A stretch of DNA of 64,000 nt, taken from contig JASKMD010000026.1 of assembly GCA_030144725.1 (NCBI GenBank), positions 5,410,640 through 5,474,639 of the forward strand, in the 5' to 3' direction. The position numbers were made by a program, and so were the translations under genes. The stretch's first letter is position 1; every line of letters starts with the position of its first letter. Positions 8,948-20,175 of the stretch are shown piece after piece. The notes beneath the pieces are model-generated. The model did not search any database. It was given only the letters and a program-made list of their open reading frames with translations, and was not told the origin of the DNA. Origin of the DNA: Haematococcus lacustris (Eukaryota > Chlorophyta > Chlorophyceae > Chlamydomonadales > Haematococcaceae).

Positions 8948-11900
8948 CAACAGCATCTACAGCATGCCATCCCAGTCCTGCGGACGAGGTAGAGCTTCCC
9001 TTGCTGTCTTGCCGCCTTGCTTCCTTGCGACAATTGCTGCGCACCAACCTGCTTGCAGCCTTTCCGCCTGACGCAAGGGGATGGCTATTGAGGTCAGCCA
9101 GTGTCGCTGAGGCCCACTATAGGAGGGGAGTGCAGGAGAGAGCCAGCACCACTGGTTGAGTTGCAATTGCATAACGGTCCCTTATAATAAGCCAGCATCT
9201 CAGCAAAGCTCTGCGAGGACAATGGGCAGGGATGGCTGGGCAGGCAGCACCACACACAGCCATGCAAGCCCATGCATGCAACAGTAGCTACGGTGATGCT
9301 GCCTGGTGTCGTGTAGTGCGCAACAGTATGGTATGGTGGCAAGGGGTGCCCCACAGTGACCCAACACAGGTTCACCCATGGGGAAACCAACTGGGGCACA
9401 TCAGCATCTTTTAAGCGGCACCCCATCAACCAAGCAGCGCTAGTGGCAACGGGGCTAGCAACAAGCAAATGCAGTTAATCAAGGAAAGAGGGTGGTAGGA
9501 CGCCATGGCAGTGGAGTCCAAGGTCAATGGGTGGGGAGAGGAACTGCCTGGTGGCATCAGCCTACCCACCTCTTCAGTTGCGTCCACCACAGAAGCGGCG
9601 ATGTCACCGGGCACAGCGACGACGGCACCTCCTGTTATCCAGGAACAGTACCACCCCAACCCTTGCACTGCTGCCATTAATACACTGCTGTCCCTGACCA
9701 GCTGCTCACCTAGGAGCCAGGAGGGGAGGGGAGGGGGCTCAGGGTGGGAGGGTGTGGGCAGGAAGGGGTGTAGGTTAAGAGGTGGCCATGATCGTCAGCA
9801 TCATCATCCACACATGTCAGTTGTCGGTATGTGGCATGGTAATGCGCAACCAGCACATTAATGCGCAACCAGCACATTATTCCCCTACTAATGCGTATGG
9901 GCTGTGTTATCTGTGTGCCCCTCATGCCGTGTGCATCCCATTACGAGCCTGAATGCACTAATGAGCTGTGGGTGACACACTGCTCCACATCCCATTCCGT
10001 GGCCCATGCTGGGGGCTTGGCTCATCATGCTGTGACTGGCCGCAGGGTGCTGGTGCGGCTGCAGGTGCCAGGTCGCTCAAGGTTGAGGCATGGAGGGGCG
10101 AGGGCACGTGGTGGCCTGACCTGGGGAGCAGGCGCGCTCAGTGGCGGTAGCAGCAGCAGTGGCTACTGCAAGCACCTGCTGCCAGGTGGTCGTTCCATTG
10201 TCAGCTCCTATATCCTGCACATGTGCATGTTGATGCCCAGTAAGCGTGCAGGGGACGCACAGGGTTGAAGGTGCTGAACAGAGGTCAGCATGCCTGCCAT
10301 CATCGTCAGACAGGCGCAAGCAAGCGTGGCCTGACCGAGTCCACCACGCCTGTAGTTGCCATTAGACTGGTATGAAGGGCACAAACTAGTGACAGTTCGG
10401 CCTCCGACATCATACATTACACATGAAGCAGCATGACCAGCTTTAGCCCTGGCACCACTCTAGCAGTATTGAGGAGCCCTGAGAGCCCTATGGCTGTCAG
10501 TACCCAGGGTCCAGGACAAGTCAAGGCTTGTAGTTCCATGTGGGCAAAGCAGTGGTGCAGTGTTGAGGGAACCACCCCCTGTGCCAGGAATGGCTGAGCT
10601 CAGGGCATGGAGAGCTTGCCGAGTGTGTGTGGTGAAGGGGCCTGCACCTTTGCAGCCAGTGGGGCAAATGGGTGCTGCACCATGTCACCCTCCTTCCCTG
10701 ATGCAGGTTAGGAGATGCAGCTCGCAGTGTAAGGGCTGCCTCCCTAACCCCATGCTCAAGTCCTTGACAGAAATTACTAAAACCCAGTGCCATCCTCCTG
10801 CTTATACAAAGCAGGCAAACCCTGGAAACCTGCAGGTTTGGTTCATGGAGGCTTGTAAAGGGGAGTAGGGTTAGGGTTAAGGGCAGGTTTAGGGGCTTAT
10901 AGAGGGGCGGGCAGTAAAACTGATGGTGTAAACCCATAAGCAGTGCTGGAAGTAGAGCAATGTTCAAGACCCAATGGCTAAGATCTAGTAGGCGTGGAGG
11001 CTGCTTGTGGAGTGGAGGGGAGTGGAGCCCACTCTGACAGTTTTGTTAATCCTGGGCTGCGCTATGGGACCAGACCCACATCAGAGCAGACAACATAACG
11101 CCAGGCCTCTTGAATGTACTCCTCCATCACCTTTGCCACAGCAGTCGCCGTGGCTGAGGCGGAGATGCATCCCTGCGGTGGAGGGGCGCGCAACTAGGAC
11201 TAATGCCATCATCAAGCCACCAGCAGGCGGGCGGGCGGGCGGGCGGGCGGGCGGTGCAGTGCACGAGCAGAGAGTGGTGGCGGCACATGTTGCCACGGCC
11301 TGCCAATACTTGAGGAGCACAGGCATTCAAGCAACGGCATGGGAGCAGTGGAGTGCAGTGGTAGCCAAACAAGCACTGGAGGTTCGGGAGCGCAGGGGGC
11401 AAAAACAATAGTGTTCATTAGCAGAGAGGTCACCAACGGTCGCGGTGGGGGCAGGGCGGCAGCAGGGAGGAGCAGCCAAGGTGTTCACCGAGGGGTGGAC
11501 GAATCAGGGAGCAGTGCCGTGAAGGCCATAGTGACCGCCCCAGCACCATCCACCCAGCAGGTTGTGGCAGGGGAGGTGGAGGGAGCAGAATAGGCTGCTA
11601 GCACCAACCGCTTGGTTATGTTGCAAGCCTGGGCCCCAACCCAGTGAGTCGTGGCAGGAGGGCAGTGGGTGAGCAGGGCGGGGCGACTGGCACCGACCCT
11701 GGTGTGGTCCTGTGTTGCCATGTCACTTGTAGGCACCTTTACACATGTGTAGGACCGCCCCATACCACGGCGGACATCAAGGGTGGACACCCAGCACAGC
11801 ACATGCTGCTGCACTGCTGCTGCTCGTGCAATGCATGGAAGGTGCATGGAACCATGGGGCATGATGTGAGCATGGAGGCAAAGGCCAGATAATGGTGAAC

Positions 11901-13562
11901 AGCAAGTTTTCCAAACCCCGCTCACTGAGCCCGTGTTCCCAGTCCTGAAAACACGCTTGGTGCTGGTGGCAGCTTCCGCGGTAGCATTAGCGATGGCTGC
12001 AGATGCAAGGCATCACAGGCATGCTCACATCATCTCCAGCAAGCAACATCACACGTACTGACAGAAGAGGAGATGGGAGAACTGGAGAGGGAGAAGAGGA
12101 GGAGAGGAGATCGAGAAGAGGAGGGGAAGAGAGTCCAGGCACCTTGGACTCACCCTGGGTGAGGACACTGGCGGTTGCATTCACATCTTGACCGGTACAC
12201 ACCTTCACGGCGCCCACTTATCACACATCACCAAAACATTAGGGCACCAGCAAGGAGCACAGCACCAGCACCAGCACAGCGCGGGCGCATGGCAGGACCA
12301 GGAGCAGGTCTCTCTCTTAGTCTCTCTCTTAGTCTTTCTTTCTCCTGTAATCTCTTGGTGAAAAGGGGGGCGAGAGCATGGAAGTGGTGGTGTGACAGAG
12401 GCAGTAGCTGGATGTGGAGGTGGAGGTGTGGGCAAGGAGGGATCACGGCCCACGACGCAAACCCCAATACACCCACTGTCATAGGTGATGTTGATGAGCC
12501 GGGTGAGACCAAGTACATCATTGTTGCGCATGTAGTTTGCTGCCTCCTCCTCCTCTGAGGGAGAATCCATCATGGACCAGTTCTTTTGCACACCAACAGC
12601 AGGCCATCCAATGCACCACCAGGATTAGGAGCAGGTCAAAGTTGCGAGCGAAGGGAATGGGAGCTGGCAAGGTTGCATGTGGTGATGCCGCCCAGGTACA
12701 ACTCTAGATGTGCAGGCACACGTGGCAAGTGGACATGGCCAAACAGCAAGGCAGGCCACTAACCCCTCACCTGCCCTGGAGCAACATCCAAACCAATGGC
12801 TCTGGCCAAGTCCTGCACACAAACTGCATGCAATGTGTCGTGCATGGCACACTTAGGGGTTGGGCAGCTGCTGGCGCCTGCAGTGATTGCCAACATTTGA
12901 CTTGCCTTGCTGAGTGACTGAGCATCAGCCTTCTTCTCTGTCACTGCTTTGACCAGTGCCTGCGCAGCGCAGGTGCCCTGCCAAGTGATGGCAACAATGC
13001 CGAAAAATGATGTGAATGTGTATGGAGTGGGGATTGGACGGTGGAGATTAACGGCTTTAGGTCTAACAGGTCCCACGCCACAACATGCTGCCATACAACA
13101 GTTTCGTCGGCGTCTGCATCTGCTCAGACAACGAGCAAACATCACAGGAAAAATGTTGAAGCAACCCACCCGGGCCAGGTTGTATGAGCTGCCGGAAGCT
13201 GCAGCTACAGCCAGGGCGGGTAAGAGCCGGGCGGTACCCTGCGGACGGGACGACAACAACTTACATCTACGCAATGGCAACGTAGAGGTGGGCGTAGGGG
13301 TGAACCCCAGCATCCGGGACAGGCAGCTAGACAGCAGCTGCAGCTGGGCACACGCACAGTGTTCTGCATAATTACAGTGGCCGCAGCATCCGTCGCGTTG
13401 ACATTGTCTGCGAGCACCGCAATGTCCAGGACTGGGTGGTTGAGGTGTAACCCAGCCTGCGCCAGCTGCCACCATACCAACGCCCAGACGCGCGGCCAGG
13501 TACTGCCCAACAGCTACATTCGATGCACCCGGTAAAGAGCTGGTGGTGTTCTGTAGGTGGCG

Positions 13563-13567
13563 ACCTG
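13563..13567. repeat. Target site duplication ACCTG, left
   Basis: ACCTG directly precedes the left LTR. The uninterrupted site in A (about 5040-5050) reads GCGACCTGCGGCTTG. Confidence 0.95.
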
Positions 13568-13801
13568 TGTGAAGGGGCACAGCCGTGCCAATTACATTAG
13601 TTGAAGGAAGAACACAAGTACAGATGCATAAGCGGTGCACTAGAGGCTGACGCCCTACGTGCAACAGATAGAACGACACCATACCTGTGAAGGGGCACAG
13701 CCGTGCCAACTTCACAGGTGCACCACGCAGCCTAAGCAAGGCTGGTCACACTAAACAAGTATAACCTAGGCAAGTGGTCTTGGACTGACATCCCCACTAC
13801 A
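13568..13801 (-). repeat. 3' LTR of the copia element (234 bp)
   Basis: On the minus strand it begins TGTAGTGGGG and ends CTTCACA. It contains an internal duplicate of a GGCACGGCTGTGCCCC palindrome, a possible hairpin, spaced about 110 bp apart. Same length and sequence as 17452-17685. Confidence 0.95.
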
Positions 13802-14156
13802 CTCCCACTCAGGCCTAGACCATGAAGCCAAGTGAAGGAACGTCATAAGAAAAGAGACTACATGCAAGAGACCATGCGTGTTCATGCAAGCTCACAAGCA
13901 GAAATGAAGAAGATGACTTAGTGATATGTTGTTAGGAGGAGATGACATGTGAGCACTATGTAATAGCAGATGATGAAGCAACAAGTGTAGAGCGCATGCA
14001 AGCTAGCAGGTACAGACAAGACAGGTAGGCACTTCTAACAAAAGCTGCACCATGACACATGAATTTCAGACTTCAAAGAGGCTCGACCGCTGTACGCAGA
14101 CATGCCACCAAACCACAGGTCACAGCATAAGCTGGCCTGTCCCACCAGGCTGACTC

Positions 14157-14225
14157 TAGCCCACTCCCATGCCTTCCTTGCATGCCAGAAACTTCTTGCC
14201 AGGAAGCGCCTTGGTCAGCATGTTC
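14157..14225 (-). pseudogene. Residual C-terminus of copia RNase H
   Basis: Reading MLTKALPGKKFLACKEGMGV then stop, the usual end of copia RNase H (DMLTKPLP...). It is in a different frame from the integrase ORF. It proves that RT-RNase H was present and has been deleted internally. Confidence 0.75.
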
Positions 14226-14241
14226 CGGCTCGTTGAGGTGC

Positions 14242-17200
14242 TTACCCTTCATCACCAGCCTCGTGCCATAGGGAAGAGGCAGCTGGCGGGAGTTGCACTC
14301 TGGCCATCTTGGCATCCATGGCGCGGCCCCACTCCTCAGCTTCTCGCCTTGACAGAGCCTTGCTGAAGCGGCGCTTGGTGGAGAAGCTGACTGAAGCTGC
14401 CTTGCTGCCCACCAAAACCACACTCTCCCTTCTCCCACTGCTCCCAACACCCTCATTGTTGCTGCAGCTACCATTACGTGCTGAATAGCACATGGTGTCG
14501 TAGTCATCAAATCTGACAGCTTTGCGCACACGCTCGCCTCGGCGCAGCACAGGCGGTGCTTGCTCAGGTGCGGGCGCAGCCAAAGACTCAGGCGTGCGCT
14601 CCATTCCCCCTGCTCCGTCCCCACCTAAGCCTGCCACACCAGCCTCACTTAAGCTACCCCCAACGCCACCTAGACTACCCGGGGCAGCAAGGGGATCACC
14701 CACACTGCCCGCTTGTCCCCCACTGCCGCTGCTGCTGCTGACATGGGCGATGGGAGTGACAGCAGGGGCCCTTCCCCTACTACCCTCGCTGCCGCTGTTG
14801 CTGCTTACATGAGTGAAGGGGGTGACGGCAGGGGCCCCTCCCCTGCTACCCTCGCTGCCGCTGTTGCTGCTGACCGCACCTCCTGAGCCTACTCCCCCCC
14901 TGGATGCATCGCCCAAAGGCGGGGCAGCCAGCTCAGCGGGTGCAAGAACAGCATGAGGCACAAAGCGTTGCAGGACGGTTTGCTCGTCAAACACCACAGA
15001 CTTGCTGACGTAGATCCTGCCCCCAGCCCAAACCCGGTAAGCCTTTCCCCCCCGCTCGTAGCCAACAAACACACCCTTTACAGAGCGGCTGTCCAGCTTG
15101 CTGGCAGGCATGGGGTCATGCACATATGCCGGGCAGCCCCACACCCGCAAGTGCGACACATCAGGCTTGACGCCAAACATGAGCTCATGGGGAGTGCAAG
15201 GCTTGCCCGACACGGCACTGAGGTTGTGCAGGTCTGCAGCTGTGCGAAGGGCTTCACCCCACAAGTGCTTGGGGGTGCCGGCGGCCTGTGTCATTGCCCG
15301 GACACACTCTTCGAGAGTGCGGTTTATGCGTTCCGCGCTGCCATTCATTTCGGGGCTGTAGGGAGCGGTTTGCTGATGGATCACCCCTTCTGCCCGCAGC
15401 CACGCTTGCAGCTCCCCCCCCGTGAACTCACCCCCCCTATCTGTGCGGAGGGCTTTGACGGTGTGCCCAGACTGGCGCTGCAGCTCTGTGAGACACACTA
15501 TGATGGCTTGAGCTGCTGCTGACTTCTGCCTAATCAGCTCCACTGCCACCAGCCCGCTATACTCATCGAGGACAGTGACAAAGTACAGGTTGCCCGAGGG
15601 AGTGGGGCAGTCAAAAGGACCGCAAACATCGCTGTGCACGAGCGCAAGCGGCCGCTTGACAGGCAGCCCCAGCCCTGGATGCTGTACGGCAACGAAGCGG
15701 TGCTGCTTGCCCAGCACACAAGGCTCACACACCCCACCGCTGTCCGCAATGGCTTCGCACTGAGCCGCTCTGACGCTGGTGCCCAGCAGCATGTCTTCAC
15801 GAACTGCCCTGGCCAGCTGCCGATACCCCGGGTGGCCTAGGCGGAAGTGCATGAGCCGCGGGTCATCGCACGAGCGCGCTGACATGCTGACACTGCTGTC
15901 ACCTAAGGGCACAGGCTTGCTGTTGAGAAGGAACAAGTCCCCAACAACCATGCGAGCCTTGATGTTGTGGTCAGCCCCAGGCATGTGGATGCTGCAACCC
16001 TGCCCCGTGAACACAACCTCACCCCCAGCCCTGGCTGCTTTGCCCACTGACAAAAGGCTGCCTTCTGCATCGGGCACGTGCAACACATTGCACAACACCA
16101 TGCTCCCACCAGCCCCCTCAAACACCACTGACCCCTGGCCAGCTGCTGTCATAGTGCTGCCATTGCCGCATACGATGTGGTGAGGGGCGCGGAGGGGCTG
16201 GTAGTCACGCAACAGCTCAATATGAGGCGTTAGGTGGGTACTGCAACCAGAATCCACCAACCACTGACCCTTGAGTAGGTTTGGCGCTACCGCCAGCGCC
16301 GCATCAGCGCCGGAGTGCCCAGAGAAAGCCAGACTGCTGCGGTGACGCAGTGGCGACGGGGAGCGGCGGGTGCGGCTGTCCGGCAGCCCAGAATCCCTAC
16401 CCCTTGGGCCAGGTGTGGTGGGCCTGTCCCCCCGGCTGCGGTCAGCATGCGGGGAGTGGGAGGGGCTGTCCCTGCGATCAGAAGACACACTGGCGCGGGG
16501 GCACTCATAAGCATAGTGGCCAAATTGCCCGCAGTTGTAGCACTCGCTGTCAGCCTTGCTGCGGCGCCCATGCCCCTTGCCCCTGTCCCCCCCGCTTCGG
16601 CTGCCACCACCACCATCTGATCCTGCCCCTATGCCCCTATTGCTGGATCTGTCTCTGCTGCCACCAGGCCTCGCTGAGAGGGCCAGGCCAGCAGCTTGCC
16701 TGCGGGATATCAACACACGCTCTTGCACGAGGAGGCGGGGGAGTGCCTTGTCGAAGGTGAGCGTGCTTTCCTCTGCAAGCAGCTGATTGGCCACTGAATC
16801 AAAGTCAGCGGACAGTCCAAGCACAGCCAAAGAGAAGGAGTTGTGGAAGGGCTTGTCAGGGGCGGAGCAGGCTGCAATCTGCTGGTCTAGCTCTTGCGCA
16901 TGCTGCCAATACTCCTGCACAGGCTGACCAGGCTGCATTCTGATCATCGACATTTGTTGTATGAGGACGGAGCTGCTCGCCAGCACCTTGCTGACGTGCA
17001 TAGCCTTGAGCTTCTGCCACAACTCGCGGGCTGTGCTGCAGCTCTGGCAAACAAAGCGGTACTTTGCAGCATTAACTGTGCTGCTGATGAAAGCGTGTGC
17101 ACGCGCATTGATGGAAGCTGACAGCGCTGCAGTCGGCACGGCCTCAGGGTCAGGAGTGGCCGCAGCCTCTACTCCCGACCTACCCTGATCCGTCCCACCC

Positions 17201-17334
17201 GTGCCCAACCCCGCAGGCGCTGGCGCACAAATAGCTGCATCTAGCCCGCATAACACTAGCGCGTTCTGCACATCAAATTCCCACTGATACCAGTTGTCCC
17301 CGTTCAGCTTGGCTATCCCAGCTGCGGCCTGCAT
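14242..17334 (-). CDS. Copia Gag-protease-integrase polyprotein, lacking RT
   Basis: 1030-aa ORF starting with ATG at 17334. Gag with a CCHC zinc knuckle at about residues 265-278 (CYNCGQFGHYAYEC); aspartic protease DSG at 361-363 (LVDSGCSTHL); GAG-pre-integrase region with H/C residues at 490-550; integrase core with D569, D632 and E668 (35 residues between the last two, DD35E) and the GKKAYRVW-like GGKAYRVWA tail near 790. Ser/Gly-rich linker at 840-960. The ORF stops where RT should begin (EEWGRAMDAKMA). No frame breaks. It can make a particle, protease and integrase but not copy itself. Confidence 0.95.
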   Translation of the reverse strand: MQAAAGIAKLNGDNWYQWEFDVQNALVLCGLDAAICAPAPAGLGTGGTDQGRSGVEAAATPDPEAVPTAALSASINARAHAFISSTVNAAKYRFVCQSCSTARELWQKLKAMHVSKVLASSSVLIQQMSMIRMQPGQPVQEYWQHAQELDQQIAACSAPDKPFHNSFSLAVLGLSADFDSVANQLLAEESTLTFDKALPRLLVQERVLISRRQAAGLALSARPGGSRDRSSNRGIGAGSDGGGGSRSGGDRGKGHGRRSKADSECYNCGQFGHYAYECPRASVSSDRRDSPSHSPHADRSRGDRPTTPGPRGRDSGLPDSRTRRSPSPLRHRSSLAFSGHSGADAALAVAPNLLKGQWLVDSGCSTHLTPHIELLRDYQPLRAPHHIVCGNGSTMTAAGQGSVVFEGAGGSMVLCNVLHVPDAEGSLLSVGKAARAGGEVVFTGQGCSIHMPGADHNIKARMVVGDLFLLNSKPVPLGDSSVSMSARSCDDPRLMHFRLGHPGYRQLARAVREDMLLGTSVRAAQCEAIADSGGVCEPCVLGKQHRFVAVQHPGLGLPVKRPLALVHSDVCGPFDCPTPSGNLYFVTVLDEYSGLVAVELIRQKSAAAQAIIVCLTELQRQSGHTVKALRTDRGGEFTGGELQAWLRAEGVIHQQTAPYSPEMNGSAERINRTLEECVRAMTQAAGTPKHLWGEALRTAADLHNLSAVSGKPCTPHELMFGVKPDVSHLRVWGCPAYVHDPMPASKLDSRSVKGVFVGYERGGKAYRVWAGGRIYVSKSVVFDEQTVLQRFVPHAVLAPAELAAPPLGDASRGGVGSGGAVSSNSGSEGSRGGAPAVTPFTHVSSNSGSEGSRGRAPAVTPIAHVSSSSGSGGQAGSVGDPLAAPGSLGGVGGSLSEAGVAGLGGDGAGGMERTPESLAAPAPEQAPPVLRRGERVRKAVRFDDYDTMCYSARNGSCSNNEGVGSSGRRESVVLVGSKAASVSFSTKRRFSKALSRREAEEWGRAMDAKMARVQLPPAASSLWHEAGDEG

Positions 17335-17436
17335 CTTAGCACCCTCCTCTGCTCACCGGTGCGCTCACCAAGCGAGTCTTACGAGGTACGGCTTGGTGCA
17401 CACCAACTGGTTTCCGGAGTCCCGCACATTGAAGTG

Positions 17437-17451
17437 GGTGGGCCCATAACC
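17437..17451 (-). promoter_or_regulatory. Primer binding site: internal initiator tRNA-Met match
   Basis: The 15 bases next to the 5' LTR read GGTTATGGGCCCACC on the minus strand, exactly complementary to the anticodon stem-loop of plant-type initiator tRNA-Met (GGTGGGCCCATAACC). Priming from a tRNA half is known for Drosophila copia. The related element at 31942-35414 has the same site at 32173-32186 and 35000-35013. Confidence 0.85.
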
Positions 17452-17685
17452 TGTGAAGGGGCACAGCCGTGCCAATTACATTAGTTGAAGGAAGAACACA
17501 AGTACAGATGCATAAGCGGTGCACTAGAGGCTGACGCCCTACGTGCAACAGATAGAACGACACCATACCTGTGAAGGGGCACAGCCGTGCCAACTTCACA
17601 GGTGCACCACGCAGCCTAAGCAAGGCTGGTCACACTAAACAAGTATAACCTAGGCAAGTGGTCTTGGACTGACATCCCCACTACA
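17452..17685 (-). repeat. 5' LTR of the copia element (234 bp)
   Basis: Same sequence as 13568-13801. The target duplication ACCTG follows at 17686-17690. Confidence 0.95.
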
Positions 17686-17690
17686 ACCTG
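17686..17690. repeat. Target site duplication ACCTG, right
   Basis: Second copy of ACCTG, followed by CGGCTTGCGG as in the uninterrupted A and C copies. Confidence 0.95.
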
Positions 17691-18477
17691 CGGCTTGCGG
17701 AAGGCAGCAGGCACATGCCAGTTTCCACTCACCGGTGCTCAGCCTCAAGTGCGTATTGCGCGGGCAAATGCTGACGACTGTGTGCTGCTGGACAATTGAC
17801 GATGGCGCTGTGCGCTGTGCGCTGTGGGCTGACGTACGCGTGACAGAGTGGCAAGGGCAGCCGCGCTTACCGATTATCACCTCGGCGTTGGCCGCCTGGA
17901 AGGATACGGCCAATGCAAGCAGCGCCAGGATGTTTAGGGCACAGGAAACAACTGGTTGCATTGTGCAGTGTGGCGATCGCTGCATGCTGTTCACGTCCAG
18001 AACAACAACTGGGCAGGACCGCTTCTGCGCTGGAAACCGTAAGTCACTCAGGAGAAACTGGCAACTGGCTCGGGGGCCCCCCCGACTAACAGACTACTAA
18101 CTTTGTAACGGCTGTAAATTTATCACGATAACAGGTAATACACACGGATAATATCACGATAACAGATAAGACACACGGAGCCCCAACCGCTAGCTCCGCC
18201 AGGCCGCAGCTGCACCCAGCCGCAACTAGCCGTTCCCAGCACGATGCTGGGCAGCCAAAGCGCTGGATCCTCTGCGATCCTCTACGCTGAACGCTCCTCA
18301 ACTACGCAATGCAGCCAGGTGACCCACGCCGAGAGCGGGGCGCAGGCCACACCGTGAAGTTCAGCACGAGCCCCGCAGCCAGCCCAGCCTATGCGAAGCT
18401 GCCCTAGTCAGCCTGCTCCCATGCGTGCTTCTCAACGTGCAACCCACGACCAGCCGGAGCTCTAGGACAGCCGCATC

Positions 18478-18750
18478 CCAGCCCTGCCCCACCACATCCC
18501 AGCATTGCGTTGCCCCTCCCCTCCCCTCCCAGCCTTGCCCCACCCCCTCCCAGCCTTGCGTTGCCCCTCCCCTCCCTGCCCAGCCCTGCCCCACCCCCTC
18601 CCAGCCCTGCCCCACCCCCTCCCAACCTTGCATTGCCCCTCCCCACCCTGCCAAGCCCTGCCCCACTCCCTCCCAGCCTTGCGTTGACCTGACCTGACCT
18701 GACCTGACCTGACCTGACCTGACCTGACCTGACCTGACCTGACCTGACCT
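18478..18750. repeat. C-rich minisatellite plus (CCTGA)n, B-block copy
   Basis: Same two arrays as 5880-6130, with more CCTGA units. AGC triplets follow at 18817-18842. Confidence 0.9.
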
Positions 18751-18972
18751 CCCTGTAGGTGTGTGGCAGTGCAGGCTGCAGGTAGCAGCAGGCTGTAGGT
18801 GTGCTTCAATGCATGAGCAGCAGCAGCAGCAGCAGCAGCACCAGGCTAAAGTGCATGTGCTGCAGTGCCTGAGCAGCCGCAGCAGCAACAGGCAGTAATG
18901 CATTGATTCGTTGATCAATACGCAGACTGTGCTACAAATAAACCTCGTAAAAAGGACACACCCCTTCTTCAT

Positions 18973-20110
18973 GGCAGTTGGGGCGGCCCAGAGTCAGAGG
19001 GGCTTGGCCCTGGGCCGACTGCCAGCCCGCCCCGCCTCACAGGGCTGGGGGTTGTTCATAGTTGAGCTGACCCTCCTGGTGCGGAACTCATCCACTGTCA
19101 CCACCTTGCCTATCACCCTGTCTGTTGGCTTGCCGCTGTTGGCCCTCTCCACCACCGTGCGGCAGGCCTGCAGCACAGCCTTTACCCCCCACCCACCCCG
19201 GGTGCCAATGTCTGCGTTGCCAAAGAACACCACCAACTGCTTGTGGGGCCCCCACCGCTTCTGGGACTCAATGGCTGCCTCCTTATCCAACTGCATGGCA
19301 CACAAGACACACAATGCGCATGACATCCTTGGAAGGTTTGGGGACATGGGCACCTAGCAGGTCACATGTGGGGTAGTCATCATCATCTGGCCCTGCCCCT
19401 CCCCCCCTACCCTTGGCACTCCCACCTTCTTGAAGTAGCGCTCCAGGACCTTCTCCTGCGCGCCGTGCAACCTCATCCTTTGCTCTGCCCACTTGGGATG
19501 TAGGTACTCCCCCCACACACGGCCACATGCCGCTGGATGGCCACCAGGGAGGTGCCTGCTAGGGTGGCTGCTGCCTATGTCAGCTGGTTGGCGCTTGTTG
19601 CTTCTGTTGCTGCTGTCAGAAGGGTCTTCAGCTAGGCTGCTGCCAGAGGGGCCATGGGGCGTGTAGTCCAGTGGGCGTGTGTATTGCACACACACACTGA
19701 CCCCATCAGTGAGGATTTGCCTATTAAACACAAATCCCTGGTTGGCGAGCTTGCCTACCTTAAAAACACTGTCCCAGTGACTGTAGGCAGCATGCTCGGC
19801 CTCAAAGGCTTCCGCTGTGGCCGTTGTCAGGCCTAGCTGACTGCACACCCCATGCAAGCCCCTGGTATCTATCGTGATGAAGTGAGTACCTGACCCAGCA
19901 ATGGGGGTGAGGATGAAGGGTGGGGGCCAGGATAAACCCTTGCCCTTGCCCTTGCCCTTGCCTTCGCCTTTGGGTGGGGGTGCTGGGGGGTTTGGGTCCT
20001 CCTTTAGCGCCTTCCCTTTCGGCGAGACAGGGCCTACCTAGCTCAGGCCCTTGTGCTTAGGCACCTTGGGTTTGGGCTGTTTGGGCTCATCCGCGCCCTT
20101 GCGCTTCTAG
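18973..20110 (-). pseudogene. Longest Fanzor remnant: N-terminus to RuvC-II, RuvC-I and RuvC-III lost
   Basis: Right to left: Lys/Pro-rich start (KRKGADEPKQPKPK, 20060-20110, interrupted by a stop), GKGKGKGKG tract, THFITIDTRGLHGVCSQLGL (about 19850-19900), FNRQILTDGVSVCVQY (about 19690-19740), then a jump that removes the RuvC-I segment present in 6340-7213, then GEYLHPKWAEQRMRLHGAQ (about 19460-19520), FGNADIGTRGGWG and the RuvC-II motif VDEFRTRRVSS (about 19060). At least two frame changes. It ends without RuvC-III, like its A-block relative. Together the copies show the whole domain order of the ancestral protein, but none is intact. Confidence 0.7.
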
Positions 20111-20175
20111 TAGACGGCACTTCTAGTACACGGCACTTCTAGTACTTCTAGCACTTCTAGTACACGGCACTAGTA
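20101..20175. repeat. Short tandem repeat of CGGCACTTCTAGTA units
   Basis: Three to four imperfect units beside the Fanzor N-terminal remnant. The single-copy equivalent (AGTAGACGGCACTTC) is at about 3290. Confidence 0.7.

Larger units (their letters stand above)
13568..17685 (-). mobile_element. Internally deleted Ty1/copia retrotransposon
   Basis: A complete insertion: two 234-bp LTRs (13568-13801 and 17452-17685, TG...CA ends), 5-bp target duplication ACCTG, primer binding site next to the 5' LTR (17437-17451) and a purine-rich tract next to the 3' LTR (about 13802-13811). Order in the ORF is gag-protease-integrase, the copia order. Reverse transcriptase and most of RNase H are missing: integrase runs into the last RNase H residues (about 14157-14225) after a short spacer. 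The LTRs look identical, so insertion is recent, and the deleted element was presumably mobilised by an intact relative. Confidence 0.95.
9094..17985 (-). pseudogene. Paralogue B of the secreted Ala-rich repeat family, split by a copia element
   Basis: The first exon (about 17871-17985) encodes the same signal peptide as A and C. Exon 2 is cut at its acceptor: the element at 13568-17685 inserted in the CAG-GT of the splice site, which is why its target duplication is ACCTG on the plus strand. Remaining exons follow from about 13565 down to 10140 and can be matched to A one by one. The last exon (to a stop at 9094) carries SFAEMLAYYKGPLCNC, clearly related to AFASSLAAVKGPCNC in D. It also has a 56-bp segment (about 11520-11575) that A and C lack. 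With 4.1 kb of foreign DNA replacing a splice acceptor, B is probably dead unless the element is spliced out. Confidence 0.6.
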
